A stretch of DNA of 64,000 bases from Thermohalobaculum sp050043005. Its GTDB lineage: Bacteria; Pseudomonadota; Alphaproteobacteria; Rhodobacterales; Rhodobacteraceae. Below are positions 26,438 to 34,901 of the stretch, piece after piece. How positions within the stretch are numbered: position 1 is the first letter of the stretch; each line of letters opens with the position of its first letter. The translations under genes were made by a program, and so were the position numbers. The notes under the pieces were generated by a model, which worked only from the letters and a program-made list of their open reading frames with translations, did not search any database and was not told where the DNA came from. Location of the stretch: positions 10,572 through 74,571 of the forward strand of contig JBHJIZ010000130.1 in NCBI GenBank assembly GCA_050043005.1, read 5' to 3'.

Positions 26438-27709
26438 ATGAGTTTCTCCGACGCGCCGACGAAACAATTCGCCTTTCCAGCGCGGCAGATCGTCCTGATG
26501 CTGCTCGCTCTGATAGCTGTCGGCGTGGGCGGTTTCTTCATGACCGCTCAGATCCAGACGATTTTCTTCGCCAACGTCTATCTGAACGCGTTCATCGGCT
26601 TCGTCTTCGTGGTGGGTGTGCTGGCCACGTTCTGGCAGATCGCTCAGATCATCTCGGCCGTGCGATGGCTGCGAAATCTGCAGTCCGGTTTCGATGGGCA
26701 CGAGTTCGTGCAGCCACCATCGCTGGTGACATCGATGTCGATGATCCAGCGCGAGGGGCGCCTGCGCAAGCGACTGGCGACTTCGGCCACGCGGTCGATC
26801 CTCGACTCGATCTCGGAGCGGCTCGAGGAAAGCCGCGACATCACGCGCTATATCTCGAACCTGCTGATTTTTCTGGGCCTGCTCGGCACGTTCTGGGGGC
26901 TGTCCCTGACCGTTCCCGCCGTGGTCGATACGATCAAATCGCTGGCCCCGCAGGACGGCGACACGTCCGATGTGTCGATCTTCGACAATCTGATGAGCGG
27001 GCTGGAAAGCCAGCTCGGCGGGATGGGCACGGCCTTCGCATCCTCGTTGGTTGGTCTGGCCGGCTCGCTGGTTGTGGGGCTGCTGGAGCTTTTTGCCGGG
27101 CATGGTCAGAACCGCTTCTATCGCGAGCTCGAGGAGTATCTTTCAGCCTACACGCGGCTTGGCATGGTGTCCGAGGGCGAAGGCCCTGAAAGCGCGCTTA
27201 TCGCCTTGCTCGAACGCGTCGACGAAGGTCTGGAACGCACCACGGATTTCGCCGAACGCGCCGAGGAAGCCCGGATCCAGGCCGAGGAACGGCTGGCGGC
27301 GGCGGCCGACGTGGTCGGTAAAATGGCCGCCGAGATCGAGCGTGAACGCACGTTGGTTGCGCAACTGGTCTCGGAGATGCGGGATGCCCGCGAGCTCGAG
27401 GCCGGGCGCGATCATGCCACGCTTACGGTACTGAAACGCATCGACCAGGGTCAGAACCAACTTGCGGCAGCGCAGCAGGCTGTGGCTGAAATGATCGAGC
27501 GGATGCCTGTCGGTTCTGCGGTCGGCGGTGCCGTCGGTGGCGGTCTCGACACGGAATCCCGCAACCACATCCGCTCGCTGGACAAACAGCTGCGGGCGAT
27601 GGCGGATGATGTCGCGGTCGGACGGCACGAGACACTGACTGCCCTGCGTGCCGAACTGCGCGCTCTGACCAACATGATCGACATGCGGACCCGCGAGACG
27701 GGGCAGTAG
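26438..27709 (+). CDS. MotA/TolQ/ExbB-like proton-channel protein with cytoplasmic coiled-coil tail
   Basis: The 423-residue protein has four probable membrane helices (near residues 18-38, 45-70, 138-162 and 198-222). The MotA/ExbB signature is in helices 3-4: FLGLLGTFWGLSLTVP and GGMGTAFASSLVGLAGSLVV. Residues 245-420 are charged and helical, with a coiled coil around 255-330. The next gene, 1 bp away, encodes a membrane-anchored OmpA-domain partner with an Asp in its membrane helix, as in MotB. The pair should form an ion-driven stator-like complex at the inner membrane. What it drives is unknown. Confidence 0.87.
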   Translation: MSFSDAPTKQFAFPARQIVLMLLALIAVGVGGFFMTAQIQTIFFANVYLNAFIGFVFVVGVLATFWQIAQIISAVRWLRNLQSGFDGHEFVQPPSLVTSMSMIQREGRLRKRLATSATRSILDSISERLEESRDITRYISNLLIFLGLLGTFWGLSLTVPAVVDTIKSLAPQDGDTSDVSIFDNLMSGLESQLGGMGTAFASSLVGLAGSLVVGLLELFAGHGQNRFYRELEEYLSAYTRLGMVSEGEGPESALIALLERVDEGLERTTDFAERAEEARIQAEERLAAAADVVGKMAAEIERERTLVAQLVSEMRDARELEAGRDHATLTVLKRIDQGQNQLAAAQQAVAEMIERMPVGSAVGGAVGGGLDTESRNHIRSLDKQLRAMADDVAVGRHETLTALRAELRALTNMIDMRTRETGQ

Positions 27710-27710
27710 G

Positions 27711-30227
27711 ATGGCGTTCACCCGCCGCAGCGGACAGCGGTTCACGGCGTCGATCTGGCCGGGTTTCGTCGACGCGCTGACCGCCCTTCTGCTGATCCTG
27801 ATGTTCGTCCTGTCGATCTTCATGATCATCCAGTTTTCGTTGCGTGAGATGATCACCGGACAGGACAAGGAACTGGAGAACCTGAACAACGAGGTCGCGG
27901 CCAAAAGCCAGGAAATCACAGCTCAGGACAACGCGATCGATGCATTGAACAGCCAGCTCGCCGGGCTTGCCGACGCTCTGGGGCTGGAACGCAACCGGAC
28001 GTCGGCGCTGGAGTCCGAGGTTGGAACCCTGCGTTCGACGCTCACCGATGAACGCGCCGAGATCGACCGGTTGACCGCCGCACTGGGCGCAATGACCCAG
28101 CAATTCGAGACGGAACGCGCAACCTCAACGGCGCTGCAGACGGATCTCGAATCTGAACGCGCTGGGCGCGCCGAAGACATCGCGCGTCTGGGTGGGGAAT
28201 TGGAGATCAGCCAACAGCAGGCGCTTGCTCTGCAGACCGCCCTGACCGCCGCCCGCGGCGAAGTCGACCAACAGGCAGAAGAAGCACGCCTTGCCGCTGC
28301 CCGCCGCGAGGCATTGGACGCCTTGGTGACACGGCTCGAGGCCGATCGCGATGCCCGCGATTCCGATATCCGTGTGCTTGAGGCGGACAAGGCGCGTGCA
28401 TTGGCGCTGATAGACACGCTCAACGCAGACAAGACCGAGGCAGCAGCCGAGCAGACCCGCCTGAACGCGCGGCTACTGGAAGAGCTTGACGCAATGACCC
28501 GCGCGCGCGCCGCGTTGGCCACGACCGAGGCGGATCGAGACCGGCTGACTGCGGAGCTGGCTGATCTCACGACCGCGCAGACGGATGCCCTTTCCGCGCT
28601 GGCCGGCATGACCGAAGACCGCGACCGCGTGCTGGCCGAGCTTGGAAACGTCAATGCCGCCCAGGCGGAAGCCCTGACCGCCTTGGCCGAGCTTCGCGAA
28701 GACCGCTCCGCGATACTGGAGCGGCTCGGGTCGATCGACGCTGAACGCGCTGCCGCAGTGGCCATGGTCGCACGGCTTGAACAGGAGAACGCAGGCATCC
28801 TCGCCGATGTCGACGCGCTCGATACCGAGAAGGCCGCAGCGCTTGCCCTGATCTCGCAGCTTGAAGCTGACCGCGCCGAAGACGGCGAGGCGCTCGCGGC
28901 CCTGCGGCAGGACATCGCCGACCGCCAGACGCTGATCGATCAGCTGGGCACCGACAAGGCGGCTGCCCTGGCGCTGGTCGAGACATTCAAGGCGAGCCTT
29001 GCCGCCGATCAACAGGCTTTGGCCGACCTGGAAGCGGACCAAACCCGGACCGAGGAAGAGCGCGCCGCGCTGGAGGCAGAACTGGCCAAGCGTCAGACGG
29101 CGCTCGAACGACTTCAAACCGAGAACGCTGAACGATTGAAGGCGTTCGAAAACCTCTCTGCCGAGCAATCCTTGGCGCTGGCCACGATTGCCAAGCTGGA
29201 GAACGAGCGAAACGCGCTCACCGACTCCCAAGCAACCGCCAGCGCCGAGGCGGACCAGTTCCAGTTCGAACTCAAGGCCGCCCTCGACCGTGCCGCCGAA
29301 CTTGCATCCCGACTGTCCGAGGCGGAAGAGGCGAAGCTTGCCGACGCAGCCGCGGCGCAGGCGCTGCGCGAACGGCTTGCCGAGAGCCAGACCGAGCTCG
29401 ACGCCGTGACACTGGCCCTCGATGAAGCCCGCAAGGAGGCTGAAGAAACCCTGCCGCTGCTCGCCGCGGCCGCGGCCTCGCGCGGCCAGCTTTCGGCGAG
29501 TGCGCTGGCGGCGGCGGACCGGATCGATCGCGAAGCAGCACTGCGCGCGGTCGCCGAGCAGCAGCTCTCGCAGGCACAGGAACAGACCGTCGCCGAACAG
29601 CGCAAGGTCGCCGCACTGACGGCGCAGGTGAAGGAGTTGAACACACAGCTTGGGACCCTGCAGGCATTGCTCGACGAGTCGGCTGAACGCGACCGCGACG
29701 CACAGGTCCAGATCGCCGAGCTTGGCAGCCAGTTGAACCAGGCGCTGGCGCAGAAAGTCTCGGAGCTTTCCCGGTTCCGGTCCGAGTTCTTCGGGCGGAT
29801 GCGCGATGTTCTGGGTGGGCGCGAAGGCATCCAGGTCGTTGGTGACCGTTTCGTGTTCCAGTCCGAAATCCTGTTCTCCTCGGCCTCGGCCATCCTGGGC
29901 CCCGAGGGTCAGACAGAGCTTTCGAAACTGGCCGAAGTGGTGCGCGAACTTGCCAGCACGGCGCCGGACGACCTTAATTGGGTGCTGCGGGTTGATGGAC
30001 ACACCGATCCCGTGCCGCTGTCCGGGACTGGCCGGTATCGCGACAATTGGGAACTCAGCCAGGCGCGCGCGCTGTCCGTCGTGCGCTACATGATCGATAT
30101 CGAGGGGATCCCGCCGAACCGTCTCGCGGCCACCGGCTTCGGCGAGTACCAGCCGATCGTCGAGGGTTTGACGTCCGAAGACAACGCCCGCAACCGACGC
30201 ATCGAGTTCAAGTTCACCGAGCGGTGA
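27711..30227 (+). CDS. Inner-membrane-anchored giant coiled-coil protein with C-terminal OmpA peptidoglycan-binding domain
   Basis: The 838-residue protein starts 1 bp after the channel gene. One membrane helix lies at residues 20-44, with Asp21 in WPGFVDALTALLLILMF at the place of the MotB proton-binding aspartate. Residues 45-690 are almost uninterrupted Ala/Glu/Leu/Arg heptads. Within them, units like KAAALALISQLEADRAED recur, with four at about 28-residue spacing near 288, 317, 345 and 373 and others near 226, 414 and 484. Residues 719-838 are an OmpA domain (RVDGHTDPVP, NWELSQARALSVVRYM, NARNRRIEF). A coil this long could span far into the periplasm before gripping the wall. Confidence 0.9.
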   Translation: MAFTRRSGQRFTASIWPGFVDALTALLLILMFVLSIFMIIQFSLREMITGQDKELENLNNEVAAKSQEITAQDNAIDALNSQLAGLADALGLERNRTSALESEVGTLRSTLTDERAEIDRLTAALGAMTQQFETERATSTALQTDLESERAGRAEDIARLGGELEISQQQALALQTALTAARGEVDQQAEEARLAAARREALDALVTRLEADRDARDSDIRVLEADKARALALIDTLNADKTEAAAEQTRLNARLLEELDAMTRARAALATTEADRDRLTAELADLTTAQTDALSALAGMTEDRDRVLAELGNVNAAQAEALTALAELREDRSAILERLGSIDAERAAAVAMVARLEQENAGILADVDALDTEKAAALALISQLEADRAEDGEALAALRQDIADRQTLIDQLGTDKAAALALVETFKASLAADQQALADLEADQTRTEEERAALEAELAKRQTALERLQTENAERLKAFENLSAEQSLALATIAKLENERNALTDSQATASAEADQFQFELKAALDRAAELASRLSEAEEAKLADAAAAQALRERLAESQTELDAVTLALDEARKEAEETLPLLAAAAASRGQLSASALAAADRIDREAALRAVAEQQLSQAQEQTVAEQRKVAALTAQVKELNTQLGTLQALLDESAERDRDAQVQIAELGSQLNQALAQKVSELSRFRSEFFGRMRDVLGGREGIQVVGDRFVFQSEILFSSASAILGPEGQTELSKLAEVVRELASTAPDDLNWVLRVDGHTDPVPLSGTGRYRDNWELSQARALSVVRYMIDIEGIPPNRLAATGFGEYQPIVEGLTSEDNARNRRIEFKFTER

Positions 30228-30237
30228 CTGATTACAG

Positions 30238-30255
30238 CGTCACGCGCGCGTGACG
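30238..30255. repeat. 18-bp perfect palindrome after the OmpA-domain gene
   Basis: CGTCACGCG is followed directly by its complement CGCGTGACG, 10 bp after the stop codon. It lies between convergent genes (the OmpA-domain gene and an ABC exporter). There is no T run. It may be a transcript-end structure or a protein-binding site. Confidence 0.5.
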
Positions 30256-30369
30256 TGTTCCCGGTTCGTTTACAGCATGTCCGGCAAAATGCGAACAAAT
30301 CGACTCTGATACCACGATAGAATTCATGTATCTTAACAACAGGTTAGCGAGTGTCCGAGAGTGGGTTTG

Positions 30370-32205
30370 CTACTCCGCCGCCGTTTGCACGCCGATCATC
30401 CCACCAGTCTGGCGGTTCCAGAATCCGGCATAAAGCCCGCCGCGCGTCAAAAGTTCATCGTGGCTGCCCTGCTCGGCGATGACGCCGCCATCCATGACGA
30501 TGATACGATCCATATGGCTTATGGTCGACAGGCGGTGAGCGACGGCGATCACGGTCTTGCCGACCATCAGCTCCTGCAGCGCGGTCTGGATCGCCGCCTC
30601 GGACTCCGAGTCAAGCGCCGAGGTTGCCTCGTCCAAAACCAGGATAGGCGCATCCTTCAGGATCGCGCGGGCCAATGCGATGCGTTGGCGTTGGCCGCCG
30701 GACAGCTTGACGCCCCGCTCCCCGAGATGGGCCGCATAGCCCTCGCGGTCCCTGTAATCGCGTAATTCCTGAATGAATTCATGTGCTTGGGCCTGGCGGG
30801 CGGCGGCGAAGGCAGCCTCTTCGCCCGCGTCCGGATTGCCATACAGGATGTTGTCCAGCGCGGGCCGGTTGAACATCGCGGTGTCCTGCGTGACGATGGA
30901 GATCTGGCGGCGCAGCCCGTCCTGGGTCAGCCTGGCGACGTCGTGATCGTCCAGCAGGATCCGCCCGCCCTCCGGGTCATACAACCGCGCCAGCAGTGAG
31001 ACGACGGTGGACTTGCCCGCGCCAGAATGGCCGACCAGCGCGACCCGCTCACCCGGCGCGATATCAAGCGAGAACGGCCCGATGCCGCCGGTTTGACGGC
31101 CATAACGGAACATCACGTCATCGAAACGGATGCGGCCTGTCAGCGGTGGCGGATCACTCGCGCCCGGGGCATCGATCACCTCGTGCGACGGCGTCAGCGT
31201 GCGGATGCCGTCCTCGGTCACACCGATGTTCGCGAAGATCCCCATCGCCGTGAAACTGATCCAGCCTGACATCTGCGCGATCCGGGTTGAGATCAGGCCC
31301 GCCAACGCGATGGTGCCCGGGGTTGCTGAGCCCTGCTGCCAGAGGAAAATCGCCAATGAAATCAATGCGACAGGCAGGATGCCGCCCAACACCGCCAAAC
31401 CCGTGCGGAACATCCAGGCGATCCGGCCAAAGGCGAAGGCCTTCTCGCGGTACCGGCTGATCGAGTGCTCGGCGGCAGCGTGCTCGCGGCCCGCATGCGC
31501 GAAGAGTTTGACCGTCGTCATGTGGCCGAGACTGTCGACAAGCTGACCGGAGACGGCAGACCGCGCATCGGCGCGCTCGCGCGATAACCGCCTGATCTTT
31601 GGTAGAAAAAACCAGACCAGACCGACATAGGCCGCCATCCACACCGCCAGCGCCAGAGCCAGCCGCCAGTCGGTGCTTTGCAACAGGATCAGCGCTGCGA
31701 TCACGGTCGAGAGGCCGAACAGCACTGCGTGGATCGTCTCCTGCACCGCGTCGGCCAGCGCGATCGAGGACTGCGTTTCCTTCTGTGCCAGGCGCCCGGC
31801 GAAGTCGTCCTCGAAGTATTTCATCGAGTGGCCAAGCACATGCGCGTGCAGGCGCCATAAGGTCATTGTCCAGACGCTCGGCATGAAGGCGCGCGAGTTG
31901 AAGGCAGCCGTGATGCTCATCAGTACCGGGCGCAACAGCAGAAAGAATCCAGCAATCCCAAGCAGTTGCGGCCAGTTCCGATCGAAGAAGCCCTCGGCGG
32001 GTTCGGTCGCCACAAGGTCGACCACCCAGCCGACCAGCCAAGCCGTCGCCGCCTCGGTCGCACCGGTCGCCAGCGACACCAAAAGCAGCATGAACAACGG
32101 GACTTCGGCGCCCTTCAGTGCCCAGCGCCCGAACGCCCACAGCGTCTGCGGTGGTGGTCCATCCGCTGGAACAAAGGGGTCAATCAGGCGCTCGAAGCGT
32201 TTCAT
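30370..32205 (-). CDS. ABC exporter, fused TMD-NBD (MsbA-like), copy 1
   Basis: The ATG at 32205 has AAAGGA 5 bp upstream, giving 611 residues; a frame to 32259 adds an unlikely leader. Residues 30-330 hold six transmembrane helices. The nucleotide-binding domain has Walker A GHSGAGKST, Q-loop VTQDTAMF, signature LSGGQRQRIALAR, Walker B ILVLDEATSALD and H-loop VAHRLSTI. The C-terminus NRQTGGMIGVQTAAE closely resembles those of the two exporters upstream, so the three are paralogues. Half-transporters of this type act as homo- or heterodimers exporting lipids, peptides or drugs. It is last in a four-gene minus-strand operon. Confidence 0.93.
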   Translation of the reverse strand: MKRFERLIDPFVPADGPPPQTLWAFGRWALKGAEVPLFMLLLVSLATGATEAATAWLVGWVVDLVATEPAEGFFDRNWPQLLGIAGFFLLLRPVLMSITAAFNSRAFMPSVWTMTLWRLHAHVLGHSMKYFEDDFAGRLAQKETQSSIALADAVQETIHAVLFGLSTVIAALILLQSTDWRLALALAVWMAAYVGLVWFFLPKIRRLSRERADARSAVSGQLVDSLGHMTTVKLFAHAGREHAAAEHSISRYREKAFAFGRIAWMFRTGLAVLGGILPVALISLAIFLWQQGSATPGTIALAGLISTRIAQMSGWISFTAMGIFANIGVTEDGIRTLTPSHEVIDAPGASDPPPLTGRIRFDDVMFRYGRQTGGIGPFSLDIAPGERVALVGHSGAGKSTVVSLLARLYDPEGGRILLDDHDVARLTQDGLRRQISIVTQDTAMFNRPALDNILYGNPDAGEEAAFAAARQAQAHEFIQELRDYRDREGYAAHLGERGVKLSGGQRQRIALARAILKDAPILVLDEATSALDSESEAAIQTALQELMVGKTVIAVAHRLSTISHMDRIIVMDGGVIAEQGSHDELLTRGGLYAGFWNRQTGGMIGVQTAAE

Positions 32206-32231
32206 CCGGGTCCTTTCATAGGATCGGATTC

Positions 32232-32993
32232 CTAATCCGTCCGTCGGTCTTGAGAGCAACGTAGGGCAATATCGTCAGCGATCATCGCTGCTGCGGCCCG
32301 CAGCTCAGAAGGATTTGCATCATCATCCCAAAATGCGATCATTCGGTCTTCAATTCGTCGGGAGACATACCAGCCCACTGCAAGATCGAGTGCAGGACCA
32401 GCATCCCAGAACGCGGTGAATCCGACCTCCTGCAAATGCCCGTCTTGTGCCAAGCCACGGACAATGCCGGCAACGGGGCAGGCATCAAGGCGTACAAGTA
32501 CTGGTTCGAGGTTTAGACCGATTCCGGCGATCATGCATAGGCAATCATCTAGCATCGCATCATCACGGAACCCGTTCGGGTCGTTCGCCAAAGCCGCGAT
32601 CAACGCTGTGGCAAATCTGGACATCAAGTCAACTTCCGCTGGACGGTAAGCATCCGGGAACCCGGTCATTGCCAGTCGCCGAAGCGTAAGTGCGTAATCG
32701 ATCGGATTGAGATCCTCCCCTGCTGCCAACAACTCAAGTGTTCGCGGTAGAACCCACCTCACGCTCGCGCGACCATTCTCGGCAGAGAATGCTGCATCTT
32801 GCCATTCGCGTAAGTCGTTGCGGGTGATGTTTGCCTGCCCTGCCTCCAATGCGCGTCGCTCTGCCTCGGCGGGCATGCAGCAACCCTCGGTGCAGACGCT
32901 GAGATCCGGAGGGGCACCGATCCGGAAGATCTTGTAACCTTCGCGGACAAGATCTTGAAGTTCCTGGCTAAGACTCTTGATCTCGGATGACAT
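32232..32993 (-). CDS. Unknown protein inserted between ABC exporter genes
   Basis: This 253-residue soluble protein starts 2 bp after the end of exporter 2 and ends 26 bp before the start of exporter 1, so it is in the same operon. A CxxxCC motif (LSVCTEGCCMPAEAERRALE) lies near residues 34-40, followed by an acidic helical body. There is no signal peptide or membrane helix. The gene is less GC-rich than its neighbours and separates two paralogues, which suggests a later insertion. I do not recognise a characterised family. The CTEGCC motif might bind a metal. Confidence 0.7.
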   Translation of the reverse strand: MSSEIKSLSQELQDLVREGYKIFRIGAPPDLSVCTEGCCMPAEAERRALEAGQANITRNDLREWQDAAFSAENGRASVRWVLPRTLELLAAGEDLNPIDYALTLRRLAMTGFPDAYRPAEVDLMSRFATALIAALANDPNGFRDDAMLDDCLCMIAGIGLNLEPVLVRLDACPVAGIVRGLAQDGHLQEVGFTAFWDAGPALDLAVGWYVSRRIEDRMIAFWDDDANPSELRAAAAMIADDIALRCSQDRRTD

Positions 32994-32995
32994 CG

Positions 32996-34837
32996 CTATT
33001 CCGCCGCCGCGATCCCGATCATGCCGCCCGATTGTCTGTTCCAGAACGTGGCGTAGAGCCCGCCATTGGCAAGCAGCACGTCGTGGGTGCCTTGCTCGAC
33101 GATGCGGCCTTCGTCCATGACGACGATGCGGTCCATCCGCTGGATCGTCGAGAGGCGGTGGGCGATCGCGATCACGGTCTTGCCGGACATGAAATCGTAG
33201 AGGGCGGACTGGATTTCGGCCTCGACCTCGGAGTCCAGGGCCGAGGTTGCCTCGTCCAGGATCAGCATTGGTGCGTCCTTCAGGACCGCCCTTGCGAGCG
33301 CGATCCGCTGACGCTGCCCACCGGACAGACGCACGCCACGCTCACCGACATGGGCCTCCATCCCCGTTCTGCCATCATGGTCCTGGAGATCGGGGATGAA
33401 GCCATTGGCCGAGACCTTGCGCGCGGCCTCCCAAATCTGGTCCATCGTCGCGTCGGGCCGGCCGTAGCGGATGTTGTCAGCGATCGAGCGATGCAGCAGC
33501 GCCGTATCCTGGGTGACCATAGAGATCTGGGCGCGCACGCTTTCCTGCGTGCAGTCGGAAAGGCTTTGCCCGTCGATCAGCACGCGGCCCTGATCCGGAT
33601 CGAAGAACCGCAACGCGAGGTTGACAAGGGTCGACTTGCCCGCGCCGGAGCGCCCGACCAGACCGACACGCTCACCGGGTGCTATGACCAGATCGACATC
33701 GCGGACCCCGCCGGCTTTCTTGCCGTACTGGTGGGTGACGCTGTCGAAGCTGATCTCGCCGCCCTTGAACGCAAGCGGCTGCGCCTCGGGCGCATCCATC
33801 AGGCGGAGCGGTTGGCTGACAGTCTCCATCCCCTCCTGCACGGTCCCGATGTTCTGGAACAGCGAGGTCATGTTCCACATGATCCACTCGACGAGGCCGA
33901 GCATCCGCATGACCAGTGCGACAGCGGCGGCGACGGTCCCGACTGTCACGGCATCCTGGGTCCAGAGCCAGACCGCATAGCCGACGACTGAACCGATCAG
34001 CACGGTCGAGAGCGCAGACATCACGATCTCGAGCCGCGTGTGGATGCGATTCACCACCTCGAATTCGTGGCGGAAGTCTTCAAGTGCCTCGCGGGAGTAT
34101 TCTTCCTCGGAGTCGGCATGGGCGAACAGTTTGACCGTCTGGATGTTGGTGTAGCTGTCGACGATCCGGCCCGCGAGGACCGAACGGGCTTCGGCCATCC
34201 GCATCCCGGCATCGGTGATGCGCGGCACGAACCAGATTGCAATGGCGATGTAGATGGCGAACCACGTCGCGAACGGGATCAGCAGGCGGATATCGACCTC
34301 GGCCAGGATCGCGGCGCCGCCGATCACGAAGATCAGCGCATACCAGAGCGCGTTGGTCAGCATGTAGACGCTATCGTTCAGCGCGGGCGCGAGCTGGAGC
34401 TGCTTGTTGGCGAGCCGCCCGGCGAAGTCGTCCGAGAAGAAACCGACCGACTGGCGCAACAGTTTTCGGTGCGTCCGCCAGCGCACGAGCGAGGCGACCG
34501 AGGGGTAGTAGCCCTGGTTCATGATGAACGCATCGGCGATCGCGGTAATGGGCCGGATCAACAGGGCGACGATGATCATGATGATCAGTTCGGTGCGGTA
34601 GGTTGACCAGAGCTGATCCGTCTCGACCGTTGTCAGCATGTCGATCAGATTGGCGCCGTACTGGATCAGCATGACCTCGATCACGGCGAAGATGAACCCA
34701 AGCGTCATCGAGACGGCGATCAGCTTGCGCGCCGGCCAAAGCATGTTCAGGTAGAACGGCACCAGCCGGTTCGGAAACTCGGCCCGCGCGTCGTAGGGCG
34801 CGTAGGGAGCGATCAGGCGTGCGAAGTAACGATACAT
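32996..34837 (-). CDS. ABC exporter, fused TMD-NBD (MsbA-like), copy 2
   Basis: The ATG at 34837 begins MYRYFARLIAPYAPYDARAE, which aligns with the starts of the other two copies; the longer frame to 34918 overlaps the end of copy 3. Of 613 residues, the membrane domain takes about 340. The NBD has GRSGAGKST, VTQDTALLHRS, LSGGQRQRIALAR, LILDEATSALD and IAHRLSTI, all intact. It ends NRQSGGMIGIAAAE, identical in its last 14 residues to copy 3. Function as in copy 1; heterodimers among the three are possible. Confidence 0.93.
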   Translation of the reverse strand: MYRYFARLIAPYAPYDARAEFPNRLVPFYLNMLWPARKLIAVSMTLGFIFAVIEVMLIQYGANLIDMLTTVETDQLWSTYRTELIIMIIVALLIRPITAIADAFIMNQGYYPSVASLVRWRTHRKLLRQSVGFFSDDFAGRLANKQLQLAPALNDSVYMLTNALWYALIFVIGGAAILAEVDIRLLIPFATWFAIYIAIAIWFVPRITDAGMRMAEARSVLAGRIVDSYTNIQTVKLFAHADSEEEYSREALEDFRHEFEVVNRIHTRLEIVMSALSTVLIGSVVGYAVWLWTQDAVTVGTVAAAVALVMRMLGLVEWIMWNMTSLFQNIGTVQEGMETVSQPLRLMDAPEAQPLAFKGGEISFDSVTHQYGKKAGGVRDVDLVIAPGERVGLVGRSGAGKSTLVNLALRFFDPDQGRVLIDGQSLSDCTQESVRAQISMVTQDTALLHRSIADNIRYGRPDATMDQIWEAARKVSANGFIPDLQDHDGRTGMEAHVGERGVRLSGGQRQRIALARAVLKDAPMLILDEATSALDSEVEAEIQSALYDFMSGKTVIAIAHRLSTIQRMDRIVVMDEGRIVEQGTHDVLLANGGLYATFWNRQSGGMIGIAAAE

Positions 34838-34901
34838 CGGTCTGTCCGGTTGCTCAGGATTGGTCGATGCCGATCCTGATTGGAGTCGTGAAGGCGGCGG
34901 A

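Noticed and set aside
25448..27103. 551-codon open frame on the minus strand
   Set aside because: Antisense to suhB and the proton-channel gene; composition is shadow-like and it matches no family.
26438..30227. Zorya-type anti-phage system (ZorA/ZorB resemblance)
   Set aside because: The channel and OmpA pair is there, but no ZorC, ZorD or ZorE helicase/nuclease gene is adjacent; the neighbours are efp, suhB and ABC exporters.
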